DNA of 64,000 bases from Ensifer sesbaniae (GTDB taxonomy: Bacteria; Pseudomonadota; Alphaproteobacteria; Rhizobiales; Rhizobiaceae), in NCBI RefSeq assembly GCF_013283665.1, contig NZ_JABEKU010000004.1, forward strand, positions 124,001 through 188,000, written 5' to 3'. The notes under the pieces are model-generated. The model saw nothing but the letters and a program-made list of their open reading frames with translations. It searched no databases and was not told the DNA's origin. Positions 40,356 to 49,800 of this stretch are shown here, in pieces. Each line of letters opens with the position of its first letter. Position 1 is the stretch's first letter. The translations under genes and the position numbers were made by a program.

Positions 40356-41558
40356 TCACCAGAGCACCGGGAACTCATCGAACCCGCCAGTGATGATCTC
40401 CTTGCGCAACTTCAGTTCTTCGGGCGCCACGGCCAGGCGCAGCGCGGGAAAGCGCTGGAAGATCGAACCGAACACCGCCTTGAGTTCCAGCCTGGCCAGC
40501 GTCGCGCCGATGCAGGAGTGCGGCCCGTAGGAGAACGCTAGGTGCGGATTCTGGTCGCGTCCGATGTCGAAGATTCCCGGGTCGTCGAAATAGCGCGGAT
40601 CGAACGAGGTCGCCGGCAGGCCGACCAGCACCTTGCTCTCCGCAGGAATATGCACGCCCGCGATGGTCACGTCGGTCCTCGGATAGCGCATGATGCCGTC
40701 CCAGCCCGCGCCCGGCGGGTACATGCGCAGGATTTCCTCCACCGCCTTGTCCACGAGGGATGGATCGCCTAGCAGGCGTTCGCGCTGTTGCGGATGGCGC
40801 AACATGGCCAGCAGGCCGAATTCGATCTGCGCGACGGTGCTCTCGTGCCCCGCCACCAGCATGCCCGCCGCCAAGCCGATCGCCTCTTCCTCGGTCGCCT
40901 TGCCCTGGTTGACCGCCGCGAGCAGATCCGTCAGCAGGTCGTCGCCCGGATCCTGGCGCTTGTCCCGCATCTTGCCGCGAATGTAGGCGCGCAGTTCTTC
41001 CCAGGCCAGGCGCGACGCGCTGCGCGGGCCGCTTTCATGCTGGTGCGTCATCACCTCATCGGACAGCCCGGCGAAAAAGGCGTGATCCTCGTAGAGCACG
41101 CCCATCAGCGCGCTGATGACCATGGCCGGAAGCGGAAAGGAGAGGTGGCGCCGCAGGTCGGCGGGCTGGGGCTGGGCCGCCAGCGTCTCGAACAACTGCG
41201 CGGCGATCGCCTCGACCTGCTGCGCGAGCAACTTCACCCTGAGGTTGCTGAAGGCCGGCGCCACGATCGTGCGTAACCGGGCATGCTCGCCCCCCTCGTG
41301 CGAGACCAGCCACCCCGGCGAACCGAGAATCACCGAATCCGGGGTGAATTCCGCCGGCGGAATTCCCGCGGGCCGGAACGCCGGGTCGGACAGCACCGCC
41401 TTGGCCTCGTCGTAGCCTGTCACCCACCAGCCTTCGTGCCCGGACGGGAAGCGCACGCGATGGATCGGGGCGTTGGCGCCTAGCTCCAACATTTCGGGCG
41501 AGGGCTCGATGTGATCGACGCGCCACATGGGCAGCGTCGGCAAGGGTTGTTCGGACAT
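40356..41558 (-). CDS. cyp112: Cytochrome P450 CYP112 (GA20-oxidase type)
   Basis: A 400-residue P450 that removes carbon 20 to give GA9 in the bacterial pathway. Motifs: I-helix LVAGHESTVAQ (about 242), EEILRMYPP (about 285) and haem loop FSYGPHSCIGATLARL with the Cys at about 348. It is the first gene of the operon. Here it directly follows a NifA/RpoN promoter, with no cyp115 in front, so the GA9 to GA4 step is not encoded in this window. Confidence 0.9.
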   Translation of the reverse strand: MSEQPLPTLPMWRVDHIEPSPEMLELGANAPIHRVRFPSGHEGWWVTGYDEAKAVLSDPAFRPAGIPPAEFTPDSVILGSPGWLVSHEGGEHARLRTIVAPAFSNLRVKLLAQQVEAIAAQLFETLAAQPQPADLRRHLSFPLPAMVISALMGVLYEDHAFFAGLSDEVMTHQHESGPRSASRLAWEELRAYIRGKMRDKRQDPGDDLLTDLLAAVNQGKATEEEAIGLAAGMLVAGHESTVAQIEFGLLAMLRHPQQRERLLGDPSLVDKAVEEILRMYPPGAGWDGIMRYPRTDVTIAGVHIPAESKVLVGLPATSFDPRYFDDPGIFDIGRDQNPHLAFSYGPHSCIGATLARLELKAVFGSIFQRFPALRLAVAPEELKLRKEIITGGFDEFPVLW

Positions 41559-41622
41559 GGTGGCACTTCACTCTCTAAGCGATGGAAGGGCATGCCGGCG
41601 TGTGCCGCAGTACAACTAGGGT

Positions 41623-41638
41623 GGCAAGAATCGTGCCA
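41623..41638 (-). promoter_or_regulatory. Sigma-54 promoter of the gibberellin operon
   Basis: On the minus strand TGGCACGATTCTTGCC, a consensus -24/-12 element (GG-N10-GC) 65-80 bases before the cyp112 start. Confidence 0.85.
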
Positions 41639-41725
41639 CTGCGCAGGGAACGCCTCAGATAAGCTGCTCTCCACATCATTTCAATGTCTTAACTGGGCGC
41701 GGCACGCCCGGGCCGAACATCACCA

Positions 41726-41741
41726 TGTCGCGGACGCGACA
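41726..41741. promoter_or_regulatory. NifA-type upstream activator box
   Basis: TGTCGCGGACGCGACA is an exact TGT-N10-ACA and nearly a full palindrome, about 96 bases from the -24 element. The following ACAAACCCGACA matches the box upstream of the GG-leader gene. Confidence 0.85.
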
Positions 41742-42111
41742 AACCCGACAAGTAGGTCAGAAAGGTATGTCGGTCGCGTTAGCTTGGCGCAGAAGTCAGG
41801 GTTCATCTGTCGGGCATAATCGGACGTCCAGCATGGAACCGAAGCTATGTCATCGAAGGGAGGAAGGTGACCGGCAGGTGCTGCGGGTAGCGAATAACGT
41901 AAGACGAAAAAAAGTTTCACCCAGAACTGAAACTATACCTTTGCGGTGGCGATCGCTGAGACTCGCAATTGGACGTAGTTGACAGGCATGGCGCTAAAAC
42001 AAAGGCGACCCAGACCACCTCGGGGCGGCTTGCGATGAGGTGGATCTTACAAGGGTGAAGAGATGGGCGGCTGTCGTGTGCAACTGCTCGCGATAATCAC
42101 CGCCTCTCCGG
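41742..42111. other. No recognisable gene
   Basis: Between the gibberellin promoter region and the direct repeat. Only short frames. Confidence 0.4.
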
Positions 42112-42627
42112 GTCATCCTGCCTCGTAGCTTTTCCAGTGGAGGGCGACTATCGCATGCCCCAAATCGGCATCATCGATATTGCGCGGTCGCTCGCGCTGC
42201 CAAGCAGGTGAGGGGAGTGAGACCCGGGTGCGGGTGGAACCGTTGCTCGGGACCGCTTGGGCCGCTCATCCTCCTCACCGTCCCTGAGCGGGATCGGATC
42301 CGTTGGTGCAAGACGAGGTCAGTTCCAGACTCCTTGCGTCGCCGTCCCTTCGGTCTCGCGCGCTTCTGCCGGACGGCGCCTTGCCGTCGATGGCCTGCCC
42401 GCGCCAGCCTTCGGGGGCGGGACGCCCCGGCGAAGGCCCGTGTGGGCCATGACGGTGGCGGCCGATGCCGCCCAGCCTTTGACGCCTCGTCTTTCGGGAC
42501 AGAGCAACGAACTGGCGCAAGCATCCGAACCTTCACGGCCGGATGGAACGGCTCTACTGCGAGGAGCGCGGCACGCACGCGAATTTCAATTGCATCAATC
42601 TTCAGCTGACCGCCGACGATCTTGACC
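42112..42627. repeat. Long direct repeat, copy 2
   Basis: Same-orientation copy of 3077-3622. It carries the end of the MGLDMYA-family gene without its start (HPNLHGR-like region, then THANFNCINLQLTADDLDRL). It has an extra segment around 42415-42465. Confidence 0.8.
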
Positions 42628-42782
42628 GCCTGGAAACGGCGCCTCGACGACGCTCGTCCCCAACAACGACAAGCTCGGCAAGTGCTCGGGGCTGGGAGCC
42701 GCAATACGATCTGACGGCGATCACCAAATCCGCCTGGAACTGGCATTCGCGCCGAAACGGCTGAGCAACCGCCAGGCTCGGC

Positions 42783-43778
42783 CTATTGGGCGGCAGGCGG
42801 ACGGCTGGCGGCACTCCGTCCGCGCTGCAGCAGCGGGAGCTCGAGAAACACGTAGGCTGAGATACCGGCGATCGTGCCCGACACGATCGCCATGAGCAAC
42901 GAGATCCCCGCTGGCATGCCCAATATGCCGCCGGCCTTGGCGACGACCGAGATCGCGAAGGCGTGCCATAGGTAGATCGAATAGGAAGCATCGCCGAGCA
43001 GGGCCGGCAGGTTCAGCATCGGGACCCGTCCGCTTGCCTCGAGCGCCAGCGCTCCAAGAACCAGGAGGACGGCGAGCGGCCCTGTCGAGCGTTCATCGAA
43101 GGGAAGATGGAGGCCATCGATCAGGGCGAAGCCGCCGAGCGAGCAGGCAATCAACGAAGAACCTATCGCCGCCCCGGGAACCTTCCCCCGGAGCCAGAAC
43201 TCCCCGAGGATCATGCCGGCGACGAACTCGAGGATGATCGGCCGTGTATAGGTCAGCCAGAGCGCATTTTCACTGCGAGCAACCAACCCGAGCGTGACCA
43301 GCGCCACGAAGAGGCCGTTGATGGCCGGGAGGCGCCAATGGCGCGGCAGCAGCAGAGAGGCCGCGAACACGGCGTAGAAGAGCATCTCGAAATTGAGCGT
43401 CCAGCCCTGCACGAGCACCGGCCAGATATCGCCGCTGCTCGGCGAGCGGACCGGAATGAAGACCAGGGATGCCAGGACGTGGTCGAGAGTCAGCACGAGG
43501 TTGGGAAACAGGCCGGCGAGCGCGCCGGCAATCATGACGGCCGTCGAAAACCAGTAGATCGGAACTATGCGGCGGAGGCGATCGGCGATGAATTTCGCGG
43601 GGGTCACCGGCCGCCGGTCGTTGATCACCCACATGATGAAGCCGCTAATGACGAAGAAGACGTCGACGCCGGCCGCTCCGATGGTAAAATCGTGGCCGGT
43701 CTTCTCGGCGGCGTGAAAGATCACGACAGCGAGCGCCGCCGCCGCCCGAAGATACTGAATCGCCCGGATCGTTCCCAT
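42783..43778 (-). CDS. Membrane acyltransferase 3 family (ExoZ/NodX-like)
   Basis: A 331-residue integral membrane O-acyltransferase. It begins MGTIRAIQYLRAAAALAVVI with the conserved His in VIFHAAE, followed by GVDVFFVISGFIMW and about ten hydrophobic helices. Relatives add acetyl groups to exopolysaccharide, lipopolysaccharide or Nod factor. ATG 43778 has GGAGG 6-9 bases upstream; an in-frame extension to 43856 lacks one. It stands alone between the direct repeat and small genes. The substrate is not known. Confidence 0.8.
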   Translation of the reverse strand: MGTIRAIQYLRAAAALAVVIFHAAEKTGHDFTIGAAGVDVFFVISGFIMWVINDRRPVTPAKFIADRLRRIVPIYWFSTAVMIAGALAGLFPNLVLTLDHVLASLVFIPVRSPSSGDIWPVLVQGWTLNFEMLFYAVFAASLLLPRHWRLPAINGLFVALVTLGLVARSENALWLTYTRPIILEFVAGMILGEFWLRGKVPGAAIGSSLIACSLGGFALIDGLHLPFDERSTGPLAVLLVLGALALEASGRVPMLNLPALLGDASYSIYLWHAFAISVVAKAGGILGMPAGISLLMAIVSGTIAGISAYVFLELPLLQRGRSAASRPPAAQ

Positions 43779-44104
43779 CGCCCCCTCCGACCGTGATGTC
43801 ACCGGAAAGCCTTCAGTCCACCAGCGTTGATCCAGCCAGTCGGCAACTTCACCCAAATCTTTATCGGCATTGAGCAGTCCTTGTTCCCGGTGGTGGTCGA
43901 AACAGCCATGGCCGCGACGGCAAAGCCGCGAAGGCCAACATCAAAGTGAGCTTTTCGGTCGTGAGCCCAGTCAGCCCTCGTGCAACTTCCTTACCGATAA
44001 CTCCGCGCTCTGGGAGCAGGCCTATGCCGCTGGCCGGGTGGTAAAACGCCTCCGCGATGCGCCCTACCCCGCTGACCACTGAGGTTGTAGTCTAGACGTG
44101 TTCT
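43779..44104. other. No clear gene
   Basis: Only short frames. Possibly IS debris, but nothing recognisable. Confidence 0.35.
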
Positions 44105-44365
44105 TCAATCAGCTTCAGGATAAATACGAACCCGTGAGCCGCCGTCTGCTTCCAGCAGCTCGGCCCTATAAGGCGCTCCGCGGATGTTGATATACGTCGG
44201 CTTCATGCATCGGCCTCGCGCGCGGATAATCGATGAGGGTCCCTGCGGCCGCGCATGGTAGTTCTGGATCCAGGCTTCCGAGCTAGATGCGCCGGTCAAT
44301 GCCTCAATCCAGTTAGACACACCGCGAGCACTGTCTTCAGGCGGGTCGCCATCTCCTGGATACAT
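44105..44365 (-). CDS. Hypothetical protein
   Basis: An 86-residue protein from ATG 44365, with GGAG 8-9 bases upstream (MYPGDGDPPEDSARG then NWIEALTGASSSEAW). The C-terminal half includes KPTYINIRGAPYRAELLEAD. No family recognised. Confidence 0.4.
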   Translation of the reverse strand: MYPGDGDPPEDSARGVSNWIEALTGASSSEAWIQNYHARPQGPSSIIRARGRCMKPTYINIRGAPYRAELLEADGGSRVRIYPEAD

Positions 44366-44589
44366 CAGTCGTACTCCGTATCAAATAAAGGAGCCTCACA
44401 GTAATGCATGCCGGCCGATCCCCGGCATGCAACGTCGGCATACAATTATGCGGCCGAGGTATTCCTGGCTATGCGATAACCGGGCGCGGAATTTGCCATG
44501 GCGATGGTGAGGGGGATTGCCAAGTGGCATCGTAAAGCTAACCGGACTTTGAATTCGAGGTGCGACTGTCGGTCGTGACGAACCGTGAC

Positions 44590-44760
44590 TACCGTGCCGC
44601 GACGACCGAGGCGCGGCATTCCGCAGGACGGCGCCCATCTTTTCCGCCACAGCCTCGCGACCGACCTTTTGCGGTCGGGCGCCAGCTTTGCACAGGGCGG
44701 TCAACTGCTCCGCCATCGAAGCATCGACAATACAGGATCGCCCGCGCCGAATGACGGCTC
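44590..44760 (+). pseudogene. C-terminal fragment of a tyrosine recombinase
   Basis: The plus strand encodes GAHLFRHSLATDLLRSGASF then QLLRHRSIDNT. This is the HxxR motif region of phage-integrase-type recombinases. The catalytic Arg before it and the Tyr after it are missing. Confidence 0.65.
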
Positions 44761-44854
44761 GTAAGCTGGATTCGGTGCGGATCGCGCCGGGCGCGCGGCC
44801 AGTCCCGGTTGCCGGTGAGGCCATGGCGTAGAATGGAAAGGGCGAAATAATGGC

Positions 44855-46255
44855 TCATGCGATCTCCTCGCGATGATCGGTACTTTCGCGAACAACCTCG
44901 AGGACTTCGTCCTGGGTCAGAAGACCACGTTCTATGGCTACTTGCATGAATGGGCGCCGTTCCGCGGCGGAAGCCTGCACGAGCTTCGATACCTCGGCGT
45001 AACCGAGCTTCGGCACTAAGACGGTGGCAAGCGCCGACGATTGCATCAGGTTCCTGAGGGACTGCTCACGGTCGGCCTCGATGCCGGCGATGCATTTATC
45101 GGCAAAAATGCGCGTGGATTTCGCAAGGAGCTCAATCGAGTCGAACAAGCGTGAGGCGATGATCGGTTCGAAGTGATTAATTTCGAGCTGTCCCTGCCGC
45201 GAGGCCAGGGATACGCCGGCATCGTTGCCGACAACGGCGAAGGCTACCTGCTGCATCATCATCGGCAAGACCGGGTTGATCTTGCCCGGCATAATGGAGG
45301 AACCGGGCTGTACGGATGGGAGTCGCAACTCGCCGACGCCGCTGTTCAGGCCAGACGCAAGAAGGATGAGATCGGATGCGATCTTGCCGATGACCTCGGC
45401 GGAGATGCGTATCTCCGAGGAGACGCGGGCGAACGCGTCGGCATTCTGCATGGCATCGAACATGTTCGCACCGGGGCGGACGTCTGCCCCGACGATTTCT
45501 TTCAGATGGCGATAAACGGCGCTCCGGTAACCCGGAGCGGAGCCCAGCCCAGTCCCGATAGCCGTGCCGCCCAAGGGCAGGACGAGCATCTCGTCACGAG
45601 CGGAAACCAGCTTCTCGACGAGCCGACGAATGGCGGCAGCATACCCGCCGAACGCCTGACCGAGACGCATGGGCTGTGCCGCCTGCATGCAAGTCCTGCC
45701 GATCCGCAAGACATCCCCAAAGGCAATGGACCGCTCTTGAAGAGCGTCCGCTAGATGGGTCAGCGCCTCGATGAGGGACTGGGACTTGTCGTAGACTGCG
45801 AGCTTGACGGCTGCGGGCAAGACGTCGTTGGTCGACTGGCCGGTGTTGACGTGATCGTTCGGATGGATACGGCTATATGTACCCGGCTGCTCGTTGAGGA
45901 TCTGGAGCGCGCGGTTGGCAATCACTTCATTGACGTTCATGTTGATGGAGGTTCCACCGGATCCTTCCAGCAAATCGACGATGAACTGATCGGCGTGACG
46001 GCCGCTTTCGACCTCGACGGAAGCCGCGATGATGGCGTTCGCGATCTCGGCGGGGAGGACGCCGATATCGCGATTGGCTGCTGCTGCTGCATGCTTGATG
46101 CGCGCAAGCGCCTTGAGAAGCTCCGGCGCGTCGCCGAGCTTGTGGAATGAAATGTCGAAGTTTTCCTGGCCGCGAAGCGTGGCGACGCCGTATAACGCTC
46201 CTGCGGGCAATACTCGGGAGCCGAGGCTGTCTGCATCTGTTCTCGTGTTTGGCAT
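44855..46255 (-). CDS. aspA: Aspartate ammonia-lyase (aspartase)
   Basis: A 466-residue enzyme of the fumarase/aspartase superfamily, converting aspartate to fumarate and ammonia. It has GSGGTSINMNVNEVIANRA, HPNDHVNTGQSTND, and the catalytic loop GSSIMPGKINPV with the flexible Ser. ATG 46255 is chosen for GGGGGAG upstream; an in-frame ATG 10 codons earlier is weaker. A consensus sigma-54 promoter lies about 105 bases upstream, pointing to use of aspartate in nodule bacteroids. An argininosuccinate-lyase-like role is unlikely given the motifs. Confidence 0.85.
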   Translation of the reverse strand: MPNTRTDADSLGSRVLPAGALYGVATLRGQENFDISFHKLGDAPELLKALARIKHAAAAANRDIGVLPAEIANAIIAASVEVESGRHADQFIVDLLEGSGGTSINMNVNEVIANRALQILNEQPGTYSRIHPNDHVNTGQSTNDVLPAAVKLAVYDKSQSLIEALTHLADALQERSIAFGDVLRIGRTCMQAAQPMRLGQAFGGYAAAIRRLVEKLVSARDEMLVLPLGGTAIGTGLGSAPGYRSAVYRHLKEIVGADVRPGANMFDAMQNADAFARVSSEIRISAEVIGKIASDLILLASGLNSGVGELRLPSVQPGSSIMPGKINPVLPMMMQQVAFAVVGNDAGVSLASRQGQLEINHFEPIIASRLFDSIELLAKSTRIFADKCIAGIEADREQSLRNLMQSSALATVLVPKLGYAEVSKLVQASAAERRPFMQVAIERGLLTQDEVLEVVRESTDHREEIA

Positions 46256-46360
46256 GGGCTCCCCCAAGTCCGATCTGCTATCCATGGGCCATGATGTTGC
46301 CGGCGCTCTTCGCGATTATCATTGTCCTAGTCGGAGCCGTGACTCGCCTAATGCAGCACA

Positions 46361-46376
46361 AGCAAGTGCCGTGCCA
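46361..46376 (-). promoter_or_regulatory. Sigma-54 promoter of the aspartase gene
   Basis: On the minus strand TGGCACGGCACTTGCT, a full -24/-12 match. No TGT-N10-ACA was found in the next 150 bases upstream, so the activator may differ or the box may be diverged. Confidence 0.75.
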
Positions 46377-46706
46377 ATCACAAATAGTTGGCATTATTGG
46401 ATGGTGCTGCGACAGCGACAGGTCTGCTCCTTCGGCTTCATGACCGACTTGACTGAAGCGAATTGAACTTAGAAGAGGACAGCCTTCGCCCAGCCATCTG
46501 CATTGCCAGCATCAATGATGGGCGCCAAGCCCGCTGCCTCCGTCGATGATTCATCGGGCGCCCGCCTTTCGGGTCGCTTCGGGCGAACGCTCGGTCGAAT
46601 ATCCGCTTGGCCTTGGCTTCGAGCGGCGCGGCGAAGCCTGGTTAAGTCCACTCTCCTGTCCGCTATCCCTTAGACGCGCGCGTAACGCGGGCACCGCTTC
46701 ATTGTT

Positions 46707-46722
46707 TGTAGAGTCCGCGACA
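46707..46722. promoter_or_regulatory. NifA-type upstream activator box
   Basis: TGTAGAGTCCGCGACA is an exact TGT-N10-ACA, about 95 bases upstream of the NRPS -24/-12 element. Confidence 0.7.
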
Positions 46723-46807
46723 AAAGTAGTTCGACCTGGTTTCCTGCTCCTCATCTAAATCATTGATATGATAGGCACTTTTTTGCCTGTTTCACTTTCT
46801 AAGTAAC

Positions 46808-46823
46808 TGGCACGAATTTTGAA
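46808..46823 (+). promoter_or_regulatory. Sigma-54 promoter of the NRPS operon
   Basis: TGGCACGAATTTTGAA has a consensus -24 box and TTGA at -12, with GG-N10-GA spacing. It lies 70 bases before the NRPS start. Confidence 0.65.
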
Positions 46824-46892
46824 GCGCCCCTAGCGACGCGTCACGAACTAAAACCGTGGCCCGCTGATCGCCTTGCGCCTTAGAGGAGACTT

Positions 46893-49800
46893 ATGCTTAA
46901 TAAAGTCCAACCTGAGAACACCAAATTCGTCGCAAGCCACTTCATCGATGTAGTCGCGGCTATCGATAAAATCGCGGCAGCGTTCCCCGACAGGATTGCA
47001 ATCCAACATGGCGCGGAGGAGCTCACATATGGTGAGCTGCGGGTGCTGTCAGATAGCATCGCAAACACCCTACGAGAGCGTTGCGCGGATGGAGCGGTCG
47101 TGGCCTATTGCGGAGAACGGAATTTTAATTGGGCAGCCACGGTAGTTGCAATTCTAAAAAGCGGCTCAACATATTTGCCGCTCGATCCATCCATGCCGGC
47201 TTCCCGAAATTCCTTCATGATTAGGCAAAGTGGATGCACTCTGATTATCGGGCCGGAAAGACCTGAAGTGCTTGGTCTTGAGAAAGACTGCGACGGCGTC
47301 AGACAATTCATGACGGTGCAGACGGCGCTACTCGGTAGCCGTGCCTCTCCTGCAATGCCATCTTCGGCTGAACCCCGTCTTGCTTACATTCTGTTTACGT
47401 CCGGTTCGACTGGACGGCCTAAGGGCGTGATGGTTCAGCGGGCAGGTCTCAACAACCATTTGATGGCCAAGATAGATGCGCTCGAACTAAGTGAGCAGGA
47501 CTGTGTCGGACAGACTGCCTCTCATGGCTTTGACATCTCCCTGTGGCAGCTTTTGGCAGGATTGTGTGTCGGCAGTTGCGTCGCGATCATAGATGATGCG
47601 GCACTGAGATCTCCGATGGCTCTTCTTAATGCACTGCAGGCGCATCGTGTCGCTATCGTCCAATTCGTTCCATCGGTACTCGCCGTATTCGTTGAACATC
47701 TGCAGACACTCTCAGCCGAGGAGCGGCTCCTCGGTGCCTTACGCACGGTTTCCACGGTCGGCGAGCCGTTGACGCCCGCCTTGGCACGCAGTTGGCTGAC
47801 ACTTTATCCTCAAGTCCCCATTCTCAATCACTACGGCCCGACAGAATGTGCAGACGGGGTTACGCACCATTTGATATCGGTCCCGCCCAGCACAGCTGAC
47901 ACCTATGTGCCCATCGGTAGGCCGATTTCCAACCTTGAGGTCTATGTCGCCAAAGGATTGCGTCTGTGCAAGGCGGGAGAAGTCGGCGAAATCTATGTTA
48001 GCGGAGTCGGTGTCGCTGATGGATACATCAACGATTGCGACCGTACCAGAGATGCTTTTTTGCCAAACCCGTTCTCCGAGGACCCATCCTATCGGCAGCT
48101 CTATAAGACCGGCGATCTCGGACGCATCAGGGCAGACGGCCTTCTGGAGTGCCTGGGTAGACGAGATCGTCAGATCAAGCTCCGGGGGCACCGGATCGAA
48201 CTTGGAGAGATCGAGTCTCACCTCTGCGCTCATCCTTTGGTAACCGCCGCGGTGGCTATTGCACCCGTCCATGAGAGCGTGAAACTTACGGCGCGGGACA
48301 TAACCTGCGCCAACCGCGAAACTGACCGAAGACGAATAGTGGCCTACGTGTCGGCTCCTGCCGAACTAACAGAGGGTGAACTCCGGAGCTTTGTTGCCGA
48401 ATCGCTTCCCGGCCACATGGTTCCAGAACGACTCATTCGTGTCGACCGGTTCCCTATCACTCCAAACGGCAAGGTAGATCTCGCGTCACTGCCGGACCCG
48501 ACGACCGTTCGCCCCGAGCTGCTGAGCCCGTTCGAGGAGCCAAAGACGGAGTTCGAAAGCACGCTGCGAGATATTTGGTCCAAGATTCTTGGGATCAAAG
48601 TTATCGGCGTCAACGACAAATTCATGGCGCTAGGCGGCGACTCGCTCCGGGCGATGCTTATATTGGCGGAGATGCAGAGGCAGCTCGGGGCGAAGGTGGA
48701 TTTCAGGCTTGTTCTGAATGGGACCATCAGATCGCTGGCTGCGGCGATATCCATCCAAACCACTGCAACACAGAACTTGCTTCCTGCGAGCGGGAAGCTC
48801 AAACGATCACCCCTGACGCGAGTGCAAGAACACCTCTGGTTTCTTTGGCAGCTTGATCCGGCCGCGAAGAACTACATTCTCCAGGGCGGTCTGCGCATAC
48901 GAGGTGCCATCGATCTGAGCGCATTCAAGGAAGCCTGGTTCGATGTTGTTCAGGCGCATGACGGACTTTCAGCACGTTTCAGCAACGAGGACGGGCTGGT
49001 TCAGATTTTTGAGGATCCGCGGGGCTCCGATTTAGAGTTGGTGGATGCCACTCACCTGACCCAAGAGGAAGCCGATCAACTAGTGGCGGAGCTGCGGCGC
49101 ACGGAACTCGACGACACCTTTGACCTCAACGAAGGACGTTTGTTTCGTGCACGGATGATCCGCCTCGGCGCGGATGACCATCTCATACTTATAAGCGCGC
49201 ACGAAATCATCATAGATGCGTGGTCGATCTCTGTCCTCCTCAGAGATTTGCAGACAAGATACTCCAACGCCGCTGCCTTCTCTCCAGGGGAACGCGCATC
49301 CCTCTCGACCTATGCTCATTGGGAAAGTGTACACATTACACCAAAGTCGCTCGATGAGCAGGGGCGGTATTGGCGTCGGCAAATAGGCGACAATCCTCCG
49401 GTGCTTTCGTTGGGGAGCAGGCGACTGCGACCGAAAGAAAACTCCTTCCGTGGGAGCTCGCATGGGTTTTTCCTTGGGGGCGACCTATCTGATCACCTGC
49501 GAGACTTTGCACGCCGGCACAGATGCACGACTTCTACGGTTCTCCTGGCATGTTTCAAGCTGTTGTTGCGGATGTATAGCGGACAAAACGATGTTGTCGT
49601 TGGCATACCGCATGTGGTCCGTGACCAACCAGGCACCGAGAAGATCGTGGGCTTCTTCCTCAACATGCTGCCAATCCGAACCACGATCGATGCCAATGAA
49701 TCCTTTGTGACGCACGCGACTCGCGTGCAGGGCCTTATAAGCGATGCTATCGCGAACTCGGCGTACCCGTTTAGCTGGATGGTCCGGGATACTCGATTCT

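Noticed and set aside
40356-41558. cyp112 as a possible cyp115
   Set aside because: Position next to cyp114 and sequence fit CYP112, and no further P450 precedes it.
47786-47801. TGGCACGCAGTTGGCT, a -24/-12-like sequence inside the NRPS gene
   Set aside because: It lies deep in coding sequence, has a mismatch in the -12 box and no gene start downstream.
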